A stretch of DNA of 27,633 bases from Sphaeroforma arctica JP610. Lineage: Eukaryota > Opisthokonta > Ichthyosporea > Ichthyophonida. Positions 19,136 through 27,633 of the stretch are shown in pieces. The DNA lies in the NCBI RefSeq assembly GCF_001186125.1, contig NW_014040520.1:144943-172575 (forward strand), in the 5' to 3' direction. The position numbers and the translations under genes were made by a program. Numbering within the stretch: the stretch's first letter is position 1; each line of letters opens with the position of its first letter. A model generated the notes under the pieces. The model worked only from the letters and a program-made list of their open reading frames with translations, did not search any database and had not been told where the DNA came from.

Positions 19136-20300
19136 AGTTACTCGGTTACTCTATTACGTTTGGGCTTTGGTCCTTGTGGTCCCCGATGGTGGATGGGACG
19201 TTTCTTAATGCCTTTTGGAGGTACGTACATTTCATGCTGTTTAAAGCTGGGAATGTATGATGTCTGTGGATAGATCTTAACCACTTCGGGTCGCTTATTC
19301 GATAATAAGATTGTTTCTGCATCAGCCCTATTTTTGTGTAAGCGTTTGCGAAACTTCTTATTAAAAGCGTTTGGTACATCCGGATCATCAAATGCGGATG
19401 GTGGAGGATCATACTGTGCTCCATCGGCGAACTCCGTAGTGTAATATGTCATATCCTCATGTTTGTACTTCTCTAGAATCTTCTTAAACTCGTAAGACAT
19501 AAGAGGTGTAGTAGCTTCACGTGTGCGACGAATGATGATCTCTGTCGTAGGGATTCGATGTGACCCGATATTTAAGGCACTAGAGCCGTCAACGTTGTTA
19601 ACTTCATACGTTCCGCTTTTCTTATCGGCCACAGAGATCATAAATGGTCCAATATATTTAGCCGTAAGCACAGTTGTATCGGAGTTGCGAGCCACAATGT
19701 TGACTATATCGTCTACCTCAAACTCGACTATTTTTTTTTGGTATCATTCCATCGCTTTTGTCTCTTCTTGAGAGCGATGTCCTTCATCTCCCTTAAGTAA
19801 GAATAGACCACATCTCTGGTCCAACGCATCTTCTCTAACCATGGTAAAGCATGATCATCTTGAGACTCCTTGTTGAAGGGGATCTGTAATTCACTATAAC
19901 GGCCCCGGAAATAGTGAGCGGGTGTTGTACCAGTGACTGAATCAGGGGATTTGTTCATTTGTGTCTGTACCCAATTGATTGAGTACGGCCACATGTCAGA
20001 ATCATCAAGTAGTGCTCCTCGCATGAACTCCTTCATCTTTCTGTGTCGTACCTCGTTTGCACTTTGTGTCTGCGGCTTGTAAGGCACACCCATCTTATGG
20101 CATGATCCCGCAACGAGTAACAGTGTCGTCATGACATCTCCTGTAAACTCAATACCGTTGTCGGAACATACTATAGCTGGCCAGCCGAAATCTGTAAAAC
20201 ACTTATATATGCACTCAGCCACAGTTTGTGTCAATTTATCTTTCAGCGGATACAATACATTATATCTTGATGCGACATCAAACTCGCGAATCCACATAGA
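19136..20300 (-). mobile_element. DDE integrase core and C-terminus, element D
   Basis: Core text: FDVASRYNVLYPLKDK, then IVCSDNGIEFTGDV (second Asp), then KPQTQSANEVRHRKMKE (Glu). The C-terminal part has KYIGPFMISVADKKSGTYEV (GPY/F motif) and RIPTTEIII, then a tail with YPQTSYIPSFKQHEMYVPP and basic HHRGPQGPKPKRN. There is no chromodomain. The tail is conserved with element A, which suggests it has a function of its own. Confidence 0.8.
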
Positions 20301-20560
20301 TCGGCTCACATTGTATCATTGAGATCAACTGTGGTAGCCATTTATCTGAGTGTCTTAGGGGACAACACAACGTGATGGTAGTATCTTGAATATTTACATA
20401 GTTTAGCAACTGTGGTATTAATAGCCATGGAGGATTTGCCCAGGCATTCTCGTGAGACAAGTCTATCTGGAATCCGTCTCCTTCCGGATGTTCTGGTGTC
20501 CAGTACCTCGGCAGTTGCGCATTATGATGAGCAGCAAACATATCTATGGTATGTGGTCCA
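20278..20560 (-). mobile_element. Dam-like methyltransferase domain of element D
   Basis: MFAAHHNAQLPRYWTPEHPE, then NAWANPPWLLI with NPPW at 20425-20436, then ITLCCPLRHSDKW. It is the closest copy in the window to the DIRS-type consensus (NAQLPRYW). See the finding on this domain. Confidence 0.7.
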
Positions 20561-20583
20561 TATATGTTGTCAGCGATCTTAAA

Positions 20584-21204
20584 CTACCTAGGATTGGCCA
20601 TCCAATCTGTAGCTAGTAACTCCCTAACCATCTTGTTAAAGTCTGGTACGAAGCGAGACAACATGTCGGGTAAGTGATTGTGAATATCCGGTATGTGTGT
20701 TATGCTAAAAGAAAATTTCGCGATCGCCCCATGCCACCGACTGACTAACTGTGAGTTAGGTTTCATGTCCTTTAGGTGTTGCAATGACTTCTGATCACAT
20801 AGCACGTTAAAGTGCGTGCCATATAGATAGTCCTTAAAATGAGTGAGTGCAGTAACAATAGCCAAAAGCTCTTATTGAACGGTTGGGTAATTGATCTGAG
20901 ACGAATTCATAGCCCTGCTAAAGAACTGTACATATCTTGGTTTCCCATCAATCATTTGATACAGGACGCCGCCAAGTGCCATGTCGGACGCGTCTGTTAC
21001 TACCATGAATGGAATACCATCCTTTGGTGGCTGGACTACTAGTGCCTGCTGAACCACTGTTTTGAGCTGCTTAAATGCGTCATCACAGTCTTTGGTCCAC
21101 AGTGCGCCTAGTTTGCCTTTATGACATCTCAAATGTCCAAAGGGCTTTAAATAACTTGCCAGGTGTGGTACTCCGTCAGACAAAAAGTTGACAAATCCGC
21201 ACAT
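20584..21204 (-). mobile_element. RNase H part of element D
   Basis: Connection region HLRCHKGKLGALWTKDCDDAF, then VVTDASDMALGGVLYQM (first Asp), FFSRAMNSSQINYPTVQ, ALTHFKDYLYGTHFNVL and CDQKSLQHLKDMKP, ending HIPDIHNHLPDMLSRF. Typical Ty3/gypsy RNase H. Confidence 0.85.
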
Positions 21205-21237
21205 GCTGTTGACATCTTTACCCGTGGTAGGAGTTCT

Positions 21238-21900
21238 TCAGTTTAGCAAGTGGTCGACCTTCCCGGGATCGATCATGATTCCATCCCCGGATACTCGGTA
21301 ACCCAACAGCTGAATCTCGTTAACACCGAAGTGGCATTTCTTACTGTTGACCTTAAAGTTGTGCTTGTTGAGTCTGTCTAGAACCTCTCGCACAACCCTT
21401 TCGTGCTCCTCTTTGGGTTTGGCGAATACCACAATGTCATCAATGTATACTTGTACATTGTCCATGTCCCTAAACAAGTCTTGCATAATTTGTTGAAAGA
21501 ACGCAGGTAACATGTGTAACCCAAAGGGGGCACTTTTGAACGAATATTGCTGACACTCCCAGGTAAAGGTGAGATACTTCCGGTGTGGTTTGTAGATCTT
21601 CATCTGGTGGTAGCCCTGTTTCAGGTCGATAGTGGAGAATATCTTAGCTCCCTCCATGCGCCCGAGTAGTTCGTTTATCCTTGGTAAGTGAAAATTGTGT
21701 GTCGGTATCAAAGCGTTAATTGGGCTCACATCCAAACACACCCGAACTTTCTTCAGCGTCCCGTCAGAGTTGAATTGGTCGACGGCTAAAAACGCTAGGT
21801 TGACGGGAGTCGGCTCGTAGTTGACTGCGATCACTCCATCATCTAACCATGTTTTAACCTGTTCTCGTACGACCTACTCTTGACGCCATGCAACATAGTT
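21238..21900 (-). mobile_element. reverse transcriptase of element D
   Basis: VRVCLDVSPINALIP, FSTIDLKQGYHQMKI (catalytic Asp), SAPFGLHMLPAFFQ and VQVYIDDIVVFAK with YIDD at 21436-21447, then VNSKKCHFGVNEIQLLGYR. This is a well-preserved Ty3/gypsy palm and fingers. Confidence 0.9.
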
Positions 21901-22039
21901 ACGTGTAGGACACTTCATCTTCGAGAAATCTACTCTCGTCAGGTCTAGACTAACGTGTCCGTTATTGAATTTGAACTTAACCCAGTCAGTGATCTGAATC
22001 TTGTCGTTCTCGAAAATCAAGTCCTTGAGTTTCTCTGTG

Positions 22040-22480
22040 AAGTGAGGGATCATCTCCTTCACAGCCTTCGAAGGTTTATATACCGGTTTCAACAAGTTGT
22101 CGTCCGACTGATCCTTCTGTGGTTCAATGTTAGTAGGTAAGCCTGTAAGTGTGATACCTAATGACAGTAAATCACTCATACCTACTATGAGATCATAGTC
22201 TGGTGAAGTGTTACATATGACTGCCTTAGTAACTATAGTACGTTGGTCTGTCAATGTAAACCTAAGATCGATTGCCATTTCTCTGCAAATGATCTCTTTC
22301 ATCAGCCAGTTTCAACATAGTTGGCTCTAACTTACGAGTTAGGTCTGTCATTTTTGCAGAATCTAGAGGATATACATGAAATTTGCGAGCCCGGATCCAG
22401 CAACGCTTTTATTTCATGTCCGTTAACTCGTATATCTAGGATTACACGCTCGTCTTGAGGTGAGTCCTTTTGTCTTAGTG
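22040..22480 (-). mobile_element. clan AA protease part of element D
   Basis: Active-site text LLDPGSQISCIS near 22395, then strands with DYDLIVGMSDLLSLGITLTGL. DPG motif shared with A and C. Confidence 0.7.
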
Positions 22481-22529
22481 ACAAGACCCGGTATGTTTGT
22501 CACTTAATTTCAACCTTTGGTTGCACCTT

Positions 22530-22673
22530 GCATGTATGCTTGTGGTAACCTCCAGTCCCGGTACAGTCGGCACACTTCTCGATAAAGTGCTTACACTTAT
22601 CTGCGTGCCTTCCATTCCATCTGCCATTCGGCTCATGTTGGGTCATTCGCCACTTGCAATCAGTCTCACTACA
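22530..22673 (-). mobile_element. gag zinc module of element D
   Basis: CX4C-X16-HX3C-X6-CX2C-X6-HX3C, the same ligand spacing as in A and C, though most other residues differ. Conserved ligands in a diverged background point to a structural zinc domain. Confidence 0.75.
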
Positions 22674-25226
22674 CTTCTTGACCTCCCTATGCCTGGGCTT
22701 AGGGTTGCCTGCCGGCGGTCCATTTCTGTTGGTCTGGTTACCCTTAGGGATGACATTGTTCTTGTGGCCTTCAGAACCATTTGTATTTTTGTTTTTATTG
22801 CCACCCTTGTCACCCCCTTTGTTTACCTTCTGACCTCCATTAGTGGACTGAGAGTCTCGACTATTGCCTGATCCTCCGGTAAGATTGCCGCCGACCTTCA
22901 TCTGGGCATTAGTGACTTTCACCACGGAACTAGGGCGTTTGGTAAACGTCTGATCCGCTCTCGAGTAAAATTCAGCCCAGGTTAAGTCCGCTAGCTTCAT
23001 TATGCCATAGGTAGGTCCTTCAATGGAGATCTCGCGTACATTGTCCGGGTAAGATTGATGCATATCAGTGGACAGAATCTCTTGATCTCTCCTATGTAGG
23101 TCTGACCAAAAGATTGTCTGCACCTATAGTACACACATGGATAGTTTGTCAGGTGACATTTCTTGAGTCTGTGCCCGTGACATGTGTGTGTCCAACTTTA
23201 ATAAGGAGTGGGACACCGGCGTTCCTTCTTCCGGTGGTATCATGATCGATACAAGCAATTCCGGTCGAAGATCCGTCGAAAATAAGTGAACGATCATCTC
23301 ACTCTACTCTTTCCACGTTTTCAGCTTAGTGGTCACTTGTTTCGCCTTCTCTAACTTGTTGCACTTGTAAGAAGACGGCTTAAAGCTCTGCTGCGCTGCT
23401 TCGAACCATAGGTTCTTCCGTAGATTGGCTGTAAGCATAATCTGTCCAAACTCTTTCAAAGACCTAGATAACAACGCCAGATTGCTAGTATCGATTGGAT
23501 CCTTCCGGTTCTTTCGATCAGATCTGTATGTCGTTGATAGTTTACCTATGTCCTTTACAAACTTCTTGCCTTTCGCAGCCTTCTCGGTCTGAATCACTCT
23601 TAGTTCTGAATCAATCTTAGTCTGGAAGTGCGTAGCCATTGTCATATAAAGACTAGCGGCATCAGTCCTACCTAGATCCATCGCCTCGAGTGAAGCTGCC
23701 TCAGCCTTGTTCATTTGAACAGTGAATTCAGCAATTTTCATATCACTACTAGAGTGATCTGATCCCTTCCTTTCTAACTGCATCTGACCATGCAGTCAGT
23801 TGTCTGCCTCATCCTTTGATCCATCGTCCTGTTCAATGTGAATGAACGCTTCTGATGGGACAGCATCTTTTGCCGTCGTTGGGATAGCCGCTGGGGGGCG
23901 AATTGTCTCCCGATGACGACAAAGATTTTCTAGCTTCCACCTGATCAGGTTTAGACTCTTCGGTCGGATTGTCCTTCGGAAATACCTCTGAGGTATTCTG
24001 TGGATTTCCTTCCGGTGGTGGATTTGGTTAAGGCTCCTGTTCAGATGCCATTCGCGACATTGCTGTTGCGTTCAATTCAGGAGAAGATTGAGCTTCGGAT
24101 GATGAAGATCGGATTCTGTTTGCCCCTCCATTGTCTGACAACATCTCAAACGCCAATATGGCTTGATAGAGTGCCAAATGGTTTAATATCAAGTCAGGAA
24201 TGTCTCCAAGAAGATCCCGAATTGCGTACCAAATTAAGTGTGCAAAACTTCCATCTCTCCTAGTTTCGAATACCCTCGGTAGTATCTTTTGAAATCGACG
24301 TAAAAGTTTGCGTGCCTGCTTACCTTCGTCAGTTTTCATTGCTACTAGTCGATTGTAGTAATCAAAATCCTTAAACAAATCGAGCCCAAAATTTCTTACC
24401 GCTGCATTCATTACATACCTCGGTGAGATTGTACCATCCGGTTTAGTCTTCACTACATCCGGAAAGTACGTTCCATACGTGTTTAACTCTCGTTGACCCT
24501 CCTCCTGGATATCAATCTGAGTCTGGTATAGATGGCCCAGATCAAAGTTCTGTCGCCAAGCCGGTCGGAGTGGTGTTTTGGGTAAGCGCAGGAATTGCGA
24601 ATCCAACCTGGTGTCCGAATTGTCGTCCTGATGGTGAAGTGTATTGTCCACATCATCCAGATCTATATCCACGAAACGCAGTTGTTCTTCCGTTACGTTG
24701 ATTTGGGGTTGATCCAACAGTGTTTGTGCTATTGGCACATTCTCCGAGTCATCCTCCCCTGATTCACCATGACCTTGATCCTTCGCTGCGGCTTGCTTTT
24801 TCTTCCGCTGCTTAGTAGGTCGCAATTCATGTACCATTGGTAGGTGGTTCTTCAGGAAGGTTCTCCTATCCCTTGCTATCATATTATAAGTAGGATCTTG
24901 CCTACGTGCTGTGCGCGTGTCCACTGGTGGGGATGATACATCTGATTCCAATGCATGTTGCACTTCCTCTGAAGTTGAATTTTCCGAGGATTGCGTTTTC
25001 TCGGCTTTTCCCTTTCGAGATTTCGCCTTCTTCGCTGGTGGCTTCTGTGGCTCCGTAGTCACATTACCTCCGGATGCACCTACACCCGAGTCAACCAACT
25101 TCTTACGTTTCCGTTTAGTCAGAGTTGGTGCCGGTTGTACCGGCGTGATCTCAGTTGCTTCAGCTTCTACTGATGGTGCCGGGGGTGTTTTCTGCTTTTT
25201 TTCGCCTACAGTAAACCCTTTCGCGT

Positions 25227-25275
25227 TTGCAGCCTTAGCTACATTCGCAGCCTTAGCTACATTCGCAGCCTTATT
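25227..25275 (-). repeat. 18-bp tandem repeat in gag of element D
   Basis: About 2.6 copies of CATTCGCAGCCTTAGCTA on +, coding in frame for the peptide unit AKAANV on -. A small expansion in a disordered N-terminus. Confidence 0.75.
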
Positions 25276-25321
25276 TTTTCCTTTTGTCATAATATCGATA
25301 ACGTATATAAACTTAAAAATA

Positions 25322-26228
25322 TGTAGAAGTCGGTCTCCTCTAGGCTGACTATACGATACCAAGACGTTTACGTTAATAAGACAGTACGTTAATACGTTTA
25401 AATGCAAAATGTTAAATAAGTTTAGCTTCAGCCCTTGGTAATGAACAAAAGATTAGGGTATTTTAGACTGAGACTATTGTCTATATGCTCCGCTCTAAGC
25501 ACTCACTACTCCGGTCTAGATTTATTTATGTTTTAGTTATTAAGACTAGATATCATTTCATTGGACGCATAGTTTACATTTCACGCCTCGAAACAATCAC
25601 CTTATCAAACTAACCAATAAAATACCTCTAAGTCCAGCTTAAGAAAAGAAAAAAGAAAATCAAAACACCAAGCTGGTGCAGTATACATCTGCACCTAGAC
25701 CTCATCACTTGGTACCTAGCTCCCCATCCCATTTAAGGCATAGACGGGCACATCTAGTTGGCTGGGGAGGAGGAATCAAAACCATGTAGTCCTAAATTCT
25801 AACAACTCTGATCCTGTCCTTTCTCAGTGGGTTATCTTGCTCGGAGATGCTGATGTATTTATTATACCATAGGTTTGTACCAACAACCATTTCATGCCTG
25901 AGACCCCCTCTCATGGTACTCCCATTAATTAGAGATTCCCAAAGTGTCATTTTCAGGTGTCAGATTGGTGTCGTTCCTATATTATGTACAATTCTAATTT
26001 CAGTGGAAAACCAATCTATATTTGGAAAGCCACCTAATTGTCCACAGTAGAGTCCCATACTCTACTGAGTACTGTCACATGTTTAGAATCTTGAATTTCT
26101 CAGTTCTTGTTCATGTCCAATTCGTTAAACGCATTCCGGTAATATAAGTATAAACGTTAATACGGGAATACGTTTATAAAAGACGTTAACTGTGCAACTA
26201 CTATTAGGAACCCGCTATTTTTTTTACA
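25322..26228 (-). repeat. 5' LTR of element D
   Basis: It begins TGTAGAAGTCGGTCT on the inner side and ends TTTTACA at the target duplication. About 145 bases near 25632-25775 and the outermost 149 bases (26080-26228) have no counterpart in the left copy. The first of these holds GGGCACATCTAGTTGGCTGG, which is shared with the A-family LTR. Hairpin AGTAGAGT/ACTCTACT at 26046-26066. Confidence 0.85.
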
Positions 26229-27633
26229 CTAGTAGCTCTTGCTTCACAGTTGGATAATTCAATTGTGATGCATTCATTGCTCGGCTAAAGAATTGTATAT
26301 ACCTAGGTTTATTATCTATAACCTGGTATAATACACCTCCGAGTGCTAAGTCTGATGCGTCCGATGCTATTTCAAAAGGCACGCCATCGACTGGTCCTTG
26401 TACAACAGGGGCTTGTTGGACTGCGTGCTTGAGCGCTTTAAATGCGTCATCACACTCTTTGGTCCACAAGTCTCCTAGTTTGCCTTTATGACATCTTAAG
26501 TGTCCAAAAGGTTTAAGATAATCCGCCAAGTGTGGTACTCCATCTGAAAAGAAATTTCAAACCCACACATGCTGTTCACATCTCTTCCTGTAGTTGGTGT
26601 TCGCCAATCTAACAGGTGTTTCACCTTACCGGGGTCGATTTTAATACCTTCCCCAGATATACGATGGCCTAAGAGCTGTATTTCGCTCATGGCGAACTTA
26701 ACCTTAGTTTTAGAAAAGATGACTATGTCATCTATATAGACTTGCACGTTAGGCATGTCTGCAAAAATTTCCTCCATTACTTGTTGGATGAATGCTGGTA
26801 TGAAGTGCAACCCGAAAGGTGCACCTCTAACCCTGTATTGTTTACCTTTCCAGGTAAAACTAAAGTACTTACGATGGGGTTCATAAATTTGCATTTGATG
26901 ATACCCCTGTGTTAGGTTTATGGATGTAAACACCGTAGTACCTTCCATTCGTCTCAGTAACTCGTTTATACGAGGGAGATGGAAACTATGAGTCGGCAAT
27001 AACTTATTTATTGGACTCATATCTAGACATACTCTGATTTTCTCAAATGTTCCGTTAGAGATGTGTTGATCAACTGCCAAAATGCTAAGTTAACTGGCGT
27101 TTGTTGGTAATTGATTTCGATTACTAGACTTGCTCTTTAACTACAGCTTCGTGTTTCCAAGAAACATAGTTTCTTGAAGGACATTTGAGCTGATGAGGTT
27201 TATCATCTGACGTCTGGCGTGAGAGGTATCCTTGATCAGCGAGCTCGCGCGGTTTCTTATTTACCACCTTTCTCTTCGAGGTTACTCAGTGTGCGGGAAA
27301 AAGAGTGGATACAGTATCATAAAACTGTTCCCACGTAAGTCGGGAAAAATAAAACTTTGTTTCATGTCCCTTGTCTCGAGCCTCAATTGTGTACTTACGT
27401 CGCAGCTCGGTGTACAGACTTTCACGGTCGTTATTCGCTATGTTTTTACAGAAAACAGGCATAACCAGGAACTCGTACCATCGCTGGGCCTTGTCCTTTG
27501 TTATATCTGTACGTTTTAGGTCAGCATCAAGTTTCAGAATGTAAATCTGAATAGGAGTATTCTCAACTGGTCTAGTTAAGATGGAACTCAGTCCTGGACT
27601 GCGCATGACCTTGCTTAATAAGAACGTAACCAA
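26229..27633 (-). mobile_element. element E (A family), upstream half, continues past window
   Basis: In coding direction from the right edge: gag capsid-like text (27287-27633, YEFLVMPVFCKNI and SLYTELRRKYTIEA) and gag linker text KKPRELADQGYLSRQ, then reverse transcriptase (26560-27130; VRVCLDMSPIN-like, SAPFG-type text read GAPFGLHFIPAF, YIDD at 26727-26738), then RNase H start (26229-26529; ASDASDLALGGVLYQV). The RNase H is interrupted at 26229 by element D and resumes at 18478. The body is the oldest layer of this nest. Broken copy; its upstream end lies outside the window. Confidence 0.8.

Larger units (their letters stand above)
22500..25290 (-). mobile_element. gag part of element D
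   Basis: The start ATG is probably 25288-25290, 31 bases inside the LTR. The N-terminus has a KAANVA repeat and a long basic/acidic low-complexity region (KRKRKKLVDSG, then KKAKSRKGKAEK). The part near 24028-24800 is more structured and helical (FDYYNRLVAMKTDEGKQ, ARKLLRRFQKILPRVF). The middle part (23304-23783) is helical and Lys-rich, and the C-terminal part (22500-23123) has a Gly/Asn-rich linker and the zinc module 22530-22673 (CSETDC to HKHTC). The role is particle formation and RNA binding, by position. Broken copy. Confidence 0.65.
18479..26228 (-). mobile_element. LTR element D (Ty3/gypsy-like), fossil, inserted in E
   Basis: The element is about 7.75 kb, coding on -, with a CTAG target duplication. 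Termini on + are TGTAAAAG on the left and TTTTACA on the right. Parts in coding order: 5' LTR 25322-26228, gag, zinc module, DPG protease, reverse transcriptase, RNase H, Dam-like methyltransferase domain, integrase core with GPY/F and basic tail, 3' LTR 18479-19082. It is related to the A family but clearly divergent. Broken, with about ten breaks. LTR arms differ by roughly 5% by eye plus length differences, so the insertion is old, and E is older still. Confidence 0.9.

Noticed and set aside
18479-26228. Assigning element D to the DIRS group because of the methyltransferase-like domain
   Set aside because: It has a DDE integrase with GPY/F motif, LTRs and a short target duplication. No tyrosine recombinase motif was seen anywhere in the window.
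1-27633. tRNA, rRNA or CRISPR arrays
   Set aside because: No cloverleaf, no conserved rRNA text and no regularly spaced identical repeats with unique spacers were found. The repeats present are LTRs and short tandem units.

Overview
The window comes from a eukaryotic nuclear genome and is almost entirely nested transposable elements. I see no host gene that I can name, no rRNA or tRNA, and no prokaryotic operon structure. The species cannot be read from it. Standard stop codons fit all coding text. A chromodomain integrase and plant-type telobox motifs (AAACCCTA) in two LTR families would suit an alga, a stramenopile or another protist with TTTAGGG telomeres, but this is weak evidence.

Layout. 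1-459: unassigned DNA. 460-1421: a broken DDE_Tnp_4-type DNA transposase (HTH plus DDE), cut off by an LTR. 1422-7631: LTR element A, Ty3/gypsy-like, coding on +. 7632-15572: LTR element B, a chromovirus-like Ty3/gypsy element coding on -, with very short 96-bp LTRs. 15573-17739: element C, same family as A, coding on -, gag-protease half plus one LTR. 17740-18478 and 26229-27633: element E, same family as A, coding on -, split in two by element D. 18479-26228: element D, a relative of the A family coding on -, inserted in E with a CTAG target duplication. All are fossils with multiple breaks; LTR pairs of B and D differ by roughly 5% by eye, so these insertions are not recent.

How the parts work as a family. 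The elements follow gag - clan AA protease - reverse transcriptase - RNase H - extra domain - integrase. The extra domain, between RNase H and integrase, carries an NPPW motif and a D-[MV]-F-A...NAQL motif and matches the phage Dam-like N6-adenine methyltransferase domain known from tyrosine-recombinase (DIRS) retrotransposons. Here it sits in elements that have a DDE integrase, in both the A/C/D/E family and the distant B family. Where preserved, the A-type gag ends in an eight-ligand zinc module of fixed spacing instead of a lone CCHC knuckle, and its protease motif reads DPG instead of DTG or DSG.

Odd structure. The coding body of A lies in the opposite orientation to its two LTRs, judged against C and D. 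B is flanked by two unrelated sequences without a target duplication, so it marks a rearrangement joint and not a simple insertion.
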